The position numbers and the translations under genes are program-made. From Liriodendron chinense (lineage: Eukaryota > Streptophyta > Magnoliopsida > Magnoliales > Magnoliaceae): a stretch of DNA of 64,000 nucleotides. The stretch's first letter is position 1. Each line of letters begins with the position of its first letter. Positions 27,504 to 33,956 of this stretch are shown here, piece after piece. The notes under the pieces were generated by a model, which was given only the letters and a program-made list of their open reading frames with translations, made no database searches and had not been told where the DNA came from. Location: positions 1,612,001-1,676,000 of the forward strand of contig PVNU02000127.1 of the NCBI GenBank assembly GCA_003013855.2, in the 5' to 3' direction.

Positions 27504-30419
27504 TCACAAATCCATCCAATATTCACCTCAACAATCAACAAAGAAGATTTCAATAAAAAGAGTGAATCTCAGATCTGCTGATCAAGGGAAAATGTAGACC
27601 CAACTGGTCTTCAAAACACACAACATTCTAGTCTCCATGACCAGATCTTCTGCACCAAATGATGGACCCAACCTGTCCAAGAAAACATAAAATCTCATTT
27701 CTATTACCAAATCTCAACCCAACTGGTTGGGGAAAAAAAAAGGATCACACTGGATCGATTTTCACAGCCACATGCGGCAATCAGGAGAACCAGATTGATT
27801 CTATATATGAAACCAAAGAACGTGAACAAGTTTACGCAATTGAAACAACCAATTTCTAATCTCCTTCAATCTAGTGTATGTTGGTCTTGAGAGATGCAAG
27901 AGCTCTGATTTGGATCAAGGCTCTGATACCATGATAAAATCGAGAGAGAGAGAGAGAGAGAGTGCAGCAGCAATTGGGAAGAGAAGGGAGAGGGCAGCTC
28001 ACATTAGGGTCTGTCCCATCCTCCCTCTCCTTATTTACTAAAATCAAAATTTATAAAAGTACAAACATGCCCCTGGGCCTAGGGTGTAGATCAGCCCAAT
28101 ACAACAGACCAAATACAATATAGTTTAACAGTTTCACAAATCTTCTTCTGTGGAAATTACAATCAATAGAATTTTTAGATTCTGCACTGATTGGGCGGCT
28201 GTTGATGCAAGATGTAGAGGGTTCTCTCACTCGATGCTCATACTGAATTGGGAGAAAACTATCAACCAGGGGAGGTGTTCACAGATAGGTTATACTATGT
28301 GGAAAAGCTTTCCCTGGAGGAAACTTTAAAATTAATTTCGTTGGTAGCTCTGCTGCAACCCAGGGTTAACAGTTATTGGAAGGGTGGCCCGGAACTGTGA
28401 AGACAAGATTTCAGTTGACCTCATGGGCCCTATTGGATTAATCATTCCAATGTCGCTGAAACTATGGCGCTTACCCAGGCAGTCAAGGAGTTTAACTTCT
28501 TCTCTTCCTTTTTTTTCTTTTTTTTGAGAGAGAGAGAACCAAAATTTTATTCAAAGGCTCGCAAAGTGAGAAAAGAATACAAGACCCTCAAAAACAAGCC
28601 AAACTACTAGAAGGGGATGGCAGTCGGGGCTGCCTTAACATAAACCACCCACTCTTTCACAAGGCCTTTGATGCAAGCAATCACCTCTAACACCCCTACT
28701 ACCGCATTCCAGAAGCAACACCTATTCCTAGCACCCCAAATGGACCAAAACACTGCTAGAATGACCAAATGCCAAACGGCTTGATGTTCCTTACCAACTG
28801 AGCAGCCCTGCCACGCCCAAAGCAATTCCTCAACCGATCTCGGCATAACCCAATGAACGTGGAGTTTAACTTCTTCCAGTAGTCATTGAAGGCGACTCTT
28901 CATATGTGATCGAGTGGGCAAGATCTGGTTTGCATCCTTGGAAGATTGCAGACCTAGGAGAAGAAGACAGAAATCCATATATCCAGCAACAAATCAGTTG
29001 TTCTTAGTCCCCAGAGAGGCCAGTGATGCTGTGACGCTATTGGATTAATCATGATCTCGCTGTCTATCTGGGAAAGAGAAAAGTCCTTTCTTTCTGTATT
29101 AATTCTTGTTTTTCTGGGAGAAAAAGAGTGTCCAGGAAAGCTAATACCAGTACCGGTACTTTCTTACAGGCATATGGAGAAACCATCCTTGAAACTTCCA
29201 TCACAAACCTTTTGCTACAGCTAAAAATTACCACCATCTGGCCTTGGTTCCAACAGCAATGGGAAATGGATCCACTTGCTTTGCATTGTTAGGAGCATGG
29301 AATCCACAAGCCATCCCTGCTCAATCAAGATTCATCCAGCACAAACCTTCTGCAGGTTTTTTACAAAAGATCCCTCCCAATATCTACATACATGCTTGCA
29401 TAAAGTGGAATGGCAGAACAGGATTCGTCCAGCTTATCCGAATAAGGCTTAGATGATTATGGTAGTGGTGATGCTTGCATACAATTCGATATGCTTATCC
29501 ACTTTGTTACTTCTATAGTAGGAAACAGAAGCTTACAACCATAGTTCAAACAGATTATCTCCTACAAAACCTCATTTAGTAGAAAACCTATTGATATGAG
29601 TTCATATAGATTATCTCCTACACAACCTCATTTAGTAGAAAACCTATCGATATCAGTTCAAATAGATTATCTCCTACACAACCTCATTTGGCAGAAAACC
29701 TAGTCGATATGAATTACCTGGTAAGCCTCAAAATCATCAAAGCTGAACCGCGACCTTGCCACTGTATATTCTACATGATCTAGAATGTCCTTCTGAAGGC
29801 TAACCGGATCGTTCTTGATAAATCCATCCATTAAACGAAACATCCTCTCTGCCTTTGCTCTCTTCTCCCCCAAATCCGGTAACAATCCAGCCCTCCTCAC
29901 AACGAGCCCTCTCGAAGCTACTGCAGCCGGACCTGCCGCTGCAGCCTCTCCATCCCCATCCTCGAGAGCGTCCAGCAGCGCCTTCTCGATTCGATCCAAG
30001 CTCCCCCGGTCCTCAATCTTGTTCCCATGGGAGTCCGTGACGAAGAACCTCTTGATAAAGAATTCGCCCTCGAATTCGACACTGGCCTTCTCGATCCGGA
30101 GCCCGAGGACCTTGAAGACGCGGGTGATGATCTGGAGGAGGCCGATCTTGTTGCGGGCCTTGATCACGAAGCAGGTGGCGGCAGCATCGGACGGGTCGGA
30201 GGCAGCATTGTCGACGCTGATGCTAGCAGTCTCGGATATCCGCTCTTCCCGTTTTCCGAGGGCGTGGAGCGGTCTGAAACGGAGAGAGAGGGAGGGGAGA
30301 GGGAGAGAGGTAAAATGGGGTTTTGCGATACTTGAAGTGGCGGGAAAGGGAGAGAGAGAAGAGGCGTTGTGTTGGGAAGGAGAGAAGGGAAGAACAGGAG
30401 AGGAGATTGCAGAAGCCAT
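198..30419 (-). CDS. ACT-domain alpha-glucan (glycogen/starch) phosphorylase, plastid-type; 12 exons, 3' end outside window
   Basis: Glucan phosphorylase removes glucose-1-phosphate from alpha-1,4-glucans using phosphate and pyridoxal phosphate. I joined twelve exons, all with GT-AG introns and consistent phase: 30419-29718, 24080-23966, 20995-20895, 20643-20552, 20178-20043, 19904-19836, 19695-19594, 6176-6078, 3080-2970, 2717-2511, 1026-919, 293-198. They give 646 residues without a stop. Recognisable family blocks are SVRDRLIERWHDT and LYFLSLEFLMG (exon 2), GNGGLARLSACQMDSLAT (exon 4), YGLRYQYGLFRQ (exon 5), NPIPGYGTRNTINLRLW (exon 7), QLNDTHPSLAIPEVMRVLVD and SHTVLPEGLEKVP (exon 10), and VFK ending exon 12. 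The exon 11-12 junction lacks the long insertion of plastid Pho1, so this is the animal/bacterial-like 'glycogen phosphorylase 1-like' branch. The PLP-lysine half is not in the window. The ATG at 30419 is chosen because it follows a TATA box by about 140 bases and starts a transit-like peptide. Confidence 0.93.
919..2510 (-). other. Phosphorylase exon 11 and intron 10, no mobile element recognised
   Basis: Exon 11 (1026-919) encodes a block starting IIYDINFFFVEELKKHFG and ending EEGAVK. Intron 10 (1027-2510) has no clear element, but two diverged stretches (about 1600-1690 and 1895-1975) share CTCTTCCT/CACAA and CTAGG-containing sequence, suggesting an old local duplication. Confidence 0.6.
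3476..5560 (-). mobile_element. Degenerate RTE-like LINE (reverse-transcriptase region and 3' end)
   Basis: Read on the minus strand with frame jumps, this gives LINE RT pieces: EKDVFKLAK and ERKRRNVDRARCI near 5270-5190, FAN-VIVLIDKTREG near 4300-4260 (the catalytic FADD has decayed), then YMECNF. The 3' end at about 3480-3540 reads AATTAGTTAGGATAAGGC and ends in GATGA-type sequence, like RTE-clade 3' tails. Many stops and shifts make it dead. It lies in phosphorylase intron 8. Confidence 0.65.
4642..4694. repeat. Homopolymer of 30 C followed by an AC microsatellite
   Basis: Thirty consecutive C (4642-4671) are followed by an AC repeat. The run sits inside the decayed LINE. Such runs form i-motif/G-quadruplex structures and are also a common place for assembly length errors. 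Confidence 0.95.
6725..7250. repeat. Four degenerate tandem copies of a roughly 130-bp unit
   Basis: Each unit carries GATCAT..., CATC CATCATG-like sequence, 'CCATCCCTC', an AAAATCA-TTTTGAT block, 'CAATCAATGGCTAGAAAA' and GGATGATC-like sequence. Successive starts lie near 6730, 6868, 6998 and 7128. It has no coding frame. Confidence 0.6.
7451..8390 (+). mobile_element. TRIM-like Copia derivative (short LTRs, no coding region)
   Basis: A 173-bp LTR (about 7451-7623, from TGTTTACATGTGGGAGAGTG) is followed by the primer-binding site TGGTATTAGAGCAGG (7624), which matches the initiator-Met tRNA type. A 286-bp non-coding interior and a purine tract GGGAGGAG come next. The second LTR (about 7910-8390) starts GATACATGTGGGAGAGTG and is interrupted by the hAT-like MITE at 7963-8244. 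This fits a terminal-repeat retrotransposon in miniature. The right boundary and target duplication (CCATA on both sides) are uncertain. Confidence 0.7.
7963..8244. mobile_element. hAT-like MITE with TAACGG arrays, inside the TRIM's second LTR
   Basis: The 282-bp unit starts CAAGGTATTCCATAACG and ends CGACACACCATG. It is flanked by GGCTCGAG (7955-7962) and GGCTTGAG (8245-8252), an 8-bp target duplication with one mismatch, which is hAT-like. The interior is dominated by TAACGG and its inverse CCGTTA. The LTR sequence resumes seamlessly on the far side. Confidence 0.8.
8636..8990 (-). repeat. Copia 3' LTR
   Basis: It starts TGTTGAAGTAGGAAACATTG directly after the purine tract and can be read to ATCTACA at 8636. 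It holds a TATA-like ATTATAAATAAAGG and an internal duplication of a TTATAAGTCT-TTACTATAAATT unit (about 8895-8965). The first 155 bp match the 5' LTR. Confidence 0.7.
9010..9700 (-). pseudogene. Copia reverse-transcriptase end and RNase H
   Basis: The frame resumes with RYRRMVGILVYLTGTRPDVA, then KQNVVASSSVEAEYRAMG, DNQVVAYITNNPVFHERTK and IEVDCHFIREKL, classic Copia RNase H blocks. The purine tract follows. Several stops are present. Confidence 0.85.
9701..10404. mobile_element. hAT-like element with TATCGG/CCGATA arrays, nested in Copia RT
   Basis: The 704-bp insertion is flanked by a perfect 8-bp duplication CTCCCTGG (9693-9700 and 10405-10412). Ends are imperfect inverted repeats: TATGGATAGGAATATCGG on the left and CATGGTTTTGAATGTCGA on the inverted right. 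Both subterminal parts are packed with TATCGG or CCGATA. The AT-rich middle has no transposase. Confidence 0.85.
10413..11603 (-). pseudogene. Copia integrase C-terminus and reverse transcriptase (5' part)
   Basis: The linker MSANVTFFRTPYFTLANGKG begins at 11603. RT blocks follow, including the catalytic YVDD in LVVYVDDIIIIGND and LGPLRYFLGIEVPKS (about 10680-10540). The frame is broken at several places. Just after the residues for MPMETSEKLLDDQG the hAT-like element 9701-10404 interrupts the gene. Confidence 0.85.
11850..12400 (-). pseudogene. Copia integrase, inactivated
   Basis: The minus strand encodes CEACQLAKHH (part of the HHCC zinc region), then SLNDFHYFIIFIEDYSCMTW, the integrase-core block around the second catalytic Asp, and VFDIFRLFHRQVQNRVN. 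Stops interrupt the frame. Confidence 0.75.
12700..13045 (-). pseudogene. Copia gag zinc knuckle and protease region
   Basis: A CX2CX4HX4C knuckle (CTHCRRTNHIVDRC) is encoded at about 13043-12998. It is followed after a stop by a frame with TTTDHMTDTFHFLS, the decayed version of the Copia protease DSGATDHMT motif; the catalytic Asp is gone. Confidence 0.75.
13171..14071. mobile_element. hAT-like element (TAGGGGTCTAAATGGG ends) nested in Copia gag
   Basis: The 901-bp unit begins TAGGGGTCTAAATGGGCCC and its inverted right end begins TAGGGATGTTAATGGG. The flanks are GACACGGG (13163-13170) and GACACAGG (14072-14079), an 8-bp target duplication with one mismatch. The subterminal parts are rich in GGGCCCGGCC-type motifs. 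The core holds a 21-G run (13381-13401), an AG tract (13453-13486), and GT and AG tracts near 13807-13838. No transposase is seen. Confidence 0.85.
14200..14665 (-). pseudogene. Copia gag (first half), inactivated
   Basis: Starting at an ATG near 14663, the frames give MANTSVDLKSDLKDEFQQIT, KLKGVPNFLLWA, then after a one-base shift LKSKRKLKHLIDDSHEDSV and QWSEDDAQVMNWLYGSMD, typical of Copia/UBN2 gag. Stops follow (Y-Y-stop near 14400). The hAT-like element at 13171-14071 separates it from the zinc knuckle. Confidence 0.8.
15426..15545 (-). repeat. Copia 5' LTR (short) and primer-binding site
   Basis: It starts TGTTGAAGTGGGAAACATTG and ends GGGATTCTACA, directly followed by TGGTATCAGAGC at 15425-15414, the initiator-methionine tRNA primer site used by most plant Copia elements. 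At 120 bp it is too short to carry a normal promoter, suggesting an internal deletion. Confidence 0.75.
15546..17806. other. Intron 7 stretch between Copia and MITE, with small repeats
   Basis: A duplicated unit containing AGATCTCCAGATCAG and CATCATGCCTT occurs at 15676-15725 and 15726-15778. An A/T-rich AAAAAATA tract lies at 16335-16372. A LINE remnant sits at 16861-17092. No host exon is recognisable. Confidence 0.5.
16861..17092 (+). pseudogene. Possible LINE zinc-binding RT-associated fragment
   Basis: The open frame reads NICIMCMRNKESIRHRFIHY followed by VMVLAWKRIAS, resembling the CxxC...HxxxxH zf-RVT segment found near the C-terminus of plant L1-type LINEs. It is short and the match is weak. 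Confidence 0.4.
17807..18069. mobile_element. hAT-like MITE with CCGTTACGG palindromic arrays
   Basis: This 263-bp element has a perfect 8-bp duplication CTTGTTCT (17799-17806 and 18070-18077). Ends CAAGGTGTTCCATAACGG and inverted CAATGTATTCAAAATTGG form imperfect inverted repeats. The interior is about a dozen TAACGG/CCGTTA motifs, many as CCGTAACGGCCGTTACGG palindromes. Confidence 0.88.
18504..18772. mobile_element. Diverged copy of the TAACGG hAT-like MITE
   Basis: It starts CAAGGTATTCAATAATGG and ends near CCAATTTTGAGGCAATT, aligned to the copy at 17807-18069. It has similar length and decayed CCGTAACAG motifs. No clean target duplication remains, so it is older. Confidence 0.7.
18773..19593. 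other. Phosphorylase intron 7, exon-proximal part
   Basis: This 820-bp piece ends at the exon 7 donor GTAAGT (19593). I see no repeat or exon in it apart from an (ATGA)n-like GAATGAATGAATGAA at about 19333-19348. Confidence 0.5.
21553..21790 (-). mobile_element. 3' end fragment of an RTE-like LINE
   Basis: The plus strand reads ATCGTCATCATAGTCATCAT followed by AGGCCTCATCCCAATTAATT. On the minus strand this is the 3' end AATTGGGATGAGGCC plus a GATGAT tail, as in the element at 3476. It lies in phosphorylase intron 2. Confidence 0.65.
21891..22198. mobile_element. Small TIR element (GGGCATGTTTGGATAGCA ends)
   Basis: Left GGGCATGTTTGGATAGCA is inverted on the right as GGTCTTGTTTGAATAGCA (22198-22181). 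It is 308 bp with poly(A)-like tracts in the core and no ORF. It resembles the ends of the element at 39040-40178. Confidence 0.55.
22674..22830. repeat. Degenerate TATCG-array remnant
   Basis: Repeated TATCGA, TATCGC and GATGTATCG motifs cluster here, resembling the subterminal arrays of the element at 9701-10404 but without recognisable ends. Confidence 0.4.
22831..23965. other. Phosphorylase intron 2 remainder, no gene seen
   Basis: A 160-codon plus-strand open frame (23057-23539) has no recognisable domain, and the stretch ends in poly(A) (23519-23533). I treat it as intron. Confidence 0.45.
24427..24530. mobile_element. Fragment of TAGGGCTGTCAATGGGCC hAT-like family
   Basis: It begins TAGGGCTGTCAATGGGCC with GGCCGGGCC motifs, like the left end of 13171-14071, and contains an inverted GGCCTGGCCC about 80 bp on. 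It stops where the Copia fragment begins. Confidence 0.45.
24541..26265 (-). pseudogene. Truncated Copia element: gag, protease and start of integrase
   Basis: On the minus strand: gag with KQQIASVKLRGVENYLP (about 26220-26165), a knuckle CICCKKMNHTVDKY with its last Cys mutated (about 25465-25420), protease DFGATDHMT (about 25165), and integrase CEACQLARHCRS then KYFLTSIDDYSCMTW (about 24735-24560). RT and LTRs are missing. Gag resembles that of the Copia at 8636-15545, so both belong to related lineages. Frames are broken. Confidence 0.8.
26810..27338. mobile_element. Mutator-like MITE with hairpin-forming termini
   Basis: The two ends are inverted copies over more than 80 bp (GGGAAAAG..., a 33-bp hairpin, then GTGTGGGCCCCACTGTGATG). 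The left hairpin (26816-26848) is a perfect 16+1+16 palindrome around CATGGGAAGTTCCCATG; the right (27294-27326) has one mismatch. The flanks are AT-rich, so the target duplication is ambiguous. No ORF. Confidence 0.7.
27339..27500. repeat. AT and AC microsatellites around an extra MULE terminus
   Basis: An AT repeat (27339-27385) is followed by a third copy of the hairpin terminus (27412-27444, one base altered) and an AC repeat (27458-27500). The extra terminus suggests a second element or a duplication of the end. Confidence 0.85.
28310..28990 (+). pseudogene. RNase H-like fragment of a LINE, split by another LINE
   Basis: Upstream: PGGNFKINFVGSS, then in a shifted frame GLTVIGRVARNCEDKIS and GLINHSNVAETMALTQAVKEF. 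Downstream of the insertion: VVIEGDSSYVIEWARSGLHP and WKIADLGEE. These match the RNase H (RVT_3) domain of plant LINE/retroelement ORFs. The 28503-28860 insertion cuts it after the VKEF codons. Confidence 0.7.
28503..28860 (-). mobile_element. 5'-truncated L1-type LINE with poly(A) and 16-bp target duplication
   Basis: The 358-bp insertion is flanked by a perfect duplication GGAGTTTAACTTCTTC (28487-28502 and 28861-28876). On the minus strand it encodes a C-terminal LINE piece (AVWHLVILAVFWSIWGARNR, the region after zf-RVT), then a stop and an A-rich tail at the plus-strand left end. This fits target-primed reverse transcription. Confidence 0.88.
29543..29712. repeat. Three tandem copies of a roughly 59-bp unit abutting the exon 1 donor
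   Basis: Each unit reads AGATTATCTCCTACA, then CCTCATTTAGTAGAAAACCT and GATATGA/CAGTTCA. The third copy runs into GATATGAATTAC at the exon 1 donor (29716-29717). The unit is non-coding. The copies differ by only a few bases, so the array is recent. Confidence 0.85.
29718..30419 (-). CDS. Phosphorylase exon 1: transit peptide plus ACT domain
   Basis: This 702-bp exon encodes residues 1-234. Residues 1-55 are rich in Ser, Ala and Pro with few acidic residues, as in chloroplast transit peptides. Residues about 82-153 form an ACT-type small-molecule-binding domain, with ARNKIGLLQIITRVFKVLG followed by the strand KASVEFEGEFF and FFVTDSHGNKIED. Residues 154-194 are a linker rich in Ala, Gly and charged residues. 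Phosphorylase homology starts at about residue 200 (KNDPVSLQKDILDHVEYTVARSRF). The exon ends in CAG before a GTAATT donor at 29717. ACT domains usually bind amino acids or mediate dimer contacts; the ligand here is unknown. The well-known plant Pho1 and Pho2 enzymes lack this domain. Confidence 0.9.
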
Positions 30420-30526
30420 GGAAGAGGTTAAAGAAAATCGGATCTGACAAGAATCAAGGTTTAGGGTTTTTGGAAGAGATTGGGAGCGAGAGCGATCCAA
30501 CAGAGCGATCGAGCTTGCTGGAAGCC

Positions 30527-30562
30527 TGCTACTACGGTTGGAAGTGCAGCGCGGGATTTATA
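30527..30562 (-). promoter_or_regulatory. Predicted core promoter of the phosphorylase gene
   Basis: Read on the minus strand, CTATAAATCC lies with its TATAAA at 30562-30557. That predicts a start of transcription near 30527 and a 5' leader of about 110 bases before the ATG at 30419. A G-box core CACGTG occurs at 31048-31053, about 520 bases upstream; its use is unknown. Confidence 0.5.
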
Positions 30563-31837
30563 GATCTTCTTTGAAATTACGAAAAAGGACAGAGCCTCGG
30601 AGATGTGACTTGAAGGAGTCCGGGCAGATCTGTGAATGGTACAGACCCTACCAACCGTTTGATTGTTGCTAAATATTAATATCTAAACCGTTGAATCGAT
30701 ATTCCATTACTTGGATGGACTCTGTATTGAATATTATGATGAAATAATATTCAGTTTTGGTCATTTGGTTATCTTTTTGTACGTTCAGAAATGCTTAGAG
30801 AAATAGAAAGTAAAATTCTATAACTGAAGTATCTGAACAGATCCGATTAGTCTGTATTTTCTATCTTTTAATCATTTCATGGTATACTAGCGATCGGACG
30901 GTCTGGATTATTATAATGTTTTTTTAAGTATCCCTGTACTTGTAAGGGTGTTGATTTCTAGCCAGTCTGATCGAAGTGCACTGATATAGGCATGAGCAAA
31001 GTTGAACTGTTGCTAGTTTTGCGGGAACATCTCCTCGTTTAATATGCCACGTGTTCGTTTTGACTTGAGGCGACCGTGCATCCCTGCACTTGTCGCCTGA
31101 CTGGAGCCACACCCTGAGATAGTCTGATGATCAGAACCGTTCATTTTCTGGATTCCACTATTTACAGGCTACTGACAAGAAAATTACTCTGATTCAATGA
31201 CACTGGACACCATTATCTGTAGATGAACATAAAACGAACACGTGGCCCCAGAATTTTCAATGGTTTTACATTCCAACTCCAGAAATCTAAGTTCAGGATC
31301 ACCGTTGAAAGTAGACCATTCAATCGTCAGATATCTCAGCGTGTGGCCCCACTGGCCCGATGCGTGCTGGGAGCATACGTTGGATTGGAAATGTCAGGGC
31401 CCCACATGGATTGGAAATGTCCAAGAACCTCCAGCGATGATTCTCAATGGCTCACAGTTTAAGTCCAAAGATCGAAGGCGTGGATGACCCATGATTATCA
31501 GACCATAGTTGCTATAGTAGCACCCTAAAGGAATATACCAAAATGGTGCTTATGTGGAAAGTTGACTTTCTTCGATTACATTGTAAATGCATGAATGTGA
31601 TATATCCTTTCTTTCTAAGAAAATGGGTAAAAAGCCAATTCACTTACGACTCTAATAAATAATCACTCCCAAAGTGTCCCAATGTGCTTATGAATGGTAC
31701 TATTTTTATAAGAGCCATTGCACCATGTGTAGACAACTGTTTGGTTTTATAATTCCTCTATAATTTACTACAAATAGATACCATTCCATGGTGAAGTTAA
31801 CAGTAGACCTCTTGAAGTAAAAATGCTAAAAAATTGT
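30563..31837. other. Phosphorylase upstream region, no gene seen
   Basis: About 1.3 kb of upstream DNA. Beyond the core promoter I see a G-box core at 31048-31053 and another CACGTG at about 31239-31244, but no element with defined ends. Confidence 0.4.
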
Positions 31838-32258
31838 AGAGCCCACCGTGATATATCTACGCTGTTCATTTTAGAGTTTAAGCAAAAAAAATGAGATAGA
31901 TCTAAAGCTTAAATGGATCACACCATAAGAAATGATGGAAATTAAAAACCTACGGTTGAAAACGTATTGGGTGGCTCAAAAGTTTTGGATAAGTTGATAT
32001 TTGTGTTTTTTCTTTATCCATGCATTATGTGACCTTGTGAATAGGTTGGATGACAAATAAACATCATCATGGCCTTACAAAGAAAACAACTTTCAACTAT
32101 GTATGTATTCAAGGACATTGTTTCCTGTGGTGTGGTCCAGTTAAGCTTTTGATTTGCCTCATTTTTTAGCTCATAACCTAAAAGCGTAATAGTAAAATAG
32201 ATGAATGACATGGATAAGTCAAATACATCATGGTGGGGCTTATATATTAAAGTTACCA
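31838..32258. mobile_element. Mutator-like MITE remnant
   Basis: Left GAGCCCACCGTGATATATC and inverted right AGCCCCACCATGATGTATT, with CATT-rich sequences facing each other, match the general pattern of this family. Boundaries and target duplication are unclear. Confidence 0.45.
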
Positions 32259-33956
32259 ATTTTCTTTTCAAAGTAGTTTTCAAGGTAGAAATTTTAAGAG
32301 GAATTGTCCTCGGTTTTCGACACTTAAGTATATGACCGAGGCCTGAGAAAGTTGGTCGCCTATTCAGCCACTCATAATTGAGTTCGAAATGATCAAATGA
32401 TTGTCAAATGGTAGGGTCCGTCCTTTGAAAATGGGTTGCATCTTGCCCTATACCAGAAAAGACCTTTCAAATATAAAACCAATAATGATGATAGACGGTT
32501 GGAGAAATCAACTGTCGAACAAATAATCTAGAAAAAATATAACTAATTATATTGAGATAAATTCATCCAACAAGTGTGGACTTGTGATTACAACTAACTT
32601 CATCTAACGAGCGTGGATCGGGATTACAGCTTCTCCTAGATTACGGATTATGCTAAGATATGCTAAGGAAAAGATACATTAGGTTTGTTTGTTTGGAACA
32701 AAATCTCTTGCTTTGTCAATTTCTCTCTTTTTGTAAACTTCCTAAAGGTAACATGTTAGAATCATCTAGATCCCTTCTTTATTTGGTTGTTATGAATGTT
32801 GATATTCTTTCAGACCTTTCCTCTTCTTACGACGTTTCGCAATCTCCCAACACTTGCCTTCTAGATGACGTGCTCCAATCAACCAACGCCAACCTTCAAC
32901 TTGAAAAATCCGCTCCACGTGTTTTCGCAGATTGCATGTGCATTGTATAACTTATGTGCAATGCCACATGTCATTACCTAATTTACTCTTCTAAGCACTG
33001 CTAGTAACGGAGTACAATAGGAGGAAGGAGTATTCATTACCCTTTTACCTTCTATCACCTGGGAAAATCGAAAACCAAACAAGCCGTGATTGTATTACAC
33101 CACAATTGTAATTATGCACGGTTGTATACCATGCATGCATGTATTATCATACAAATAATTGTCAGGGATGGCCTACATTTGTTCCTTACATGCACTCAAT
33201 ATAGCATATCCATTCCAAATATTAGGTGTTCTAAAATGGTTAAATAACTTTAATTAGACATTGCATTTTCTAAAAAAAGTCTTTTTTTTTTTTTTTTTAC
33301 ATATTAGATGAGAGACATTTTTTTAGGGCCCGCTTAGATGGGAGTTGTTGTTGTCGATTTCTGGGCAATAGACAAGGTAGGACAAAAGTCCACCTAAGTA
33401 TGAATTACAACTTACTTCCCTTTAATTTTAACGGCTTGGATCCTAAGTGAAGATTCTACGCAGCATAAGAAAGAGGCTAAGAGGTGGCTGAGGACCGGCC
33501 GTTAATCCTCCGATGCCTAAGTCAGGTGAATATTTAGCTATTAGAGGGAGTAGTTTCCTGAGTAGAGAGTTTACATACTTTTCCATGGAGATTGTGGTTC
33601 CTTTTATAGCCATCGGAGGAGTGATCGTGGCCTACTGTTGTGGCCATGATTAAGGGAGTGAGACCCATGTGTAGGCGCAATCCTCGGGAGTCACGAATCA
33701 CGCTGGTAACGGCAGCAAATGTATCCGCCTTCGACTCCATCAGGCGCGATCCTGCTTCTTACGTGTAGCGGTTTGTCCTCCCCTAATGATCGAGGACGAC
33801 CCTGAGGTTAGGTCGTCTGGATATGTGGCCGAGCAAGAATACTTGCCGAGGTATCAAAATACACCTATAACTAGACTTGACAGATTGCAGGCCCGACTCT
33901 TGTCCTTGGCTCGGTCTTTGTCTTCAGCTCGTTAGGACGGCTACTCCTGTGAGGCC
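32259..33956. other. Gene-free stretch left of the second Copia element
   Basis: No gene recognised; a 96-codon frame at 32660-32950 matches nothing I know. From about 33440 to 33956 the sequence has an LTR-like look (GC-rich, GGACGACC...). It resumes after the Copia insertion (36557-36640), so Copia entered an older repeat. Confidence 0.4.

Noticed and set aside
27247..27597. Frames with Ile-Tyr and Thr-His runs
   Set aside because: They are translations of AT and AC microsatellites.
29815..30447. 210-codon plus-strand frame opposite phosphorylase exon 1
   Set aside because: It is the GC-rich complement of a well-supported exon and has no recognisable domain.
32660..32950. 96-codon plus-strand frame
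   Set aside because: No domain, no promoter or splice support, and repeat-rich surroundings.
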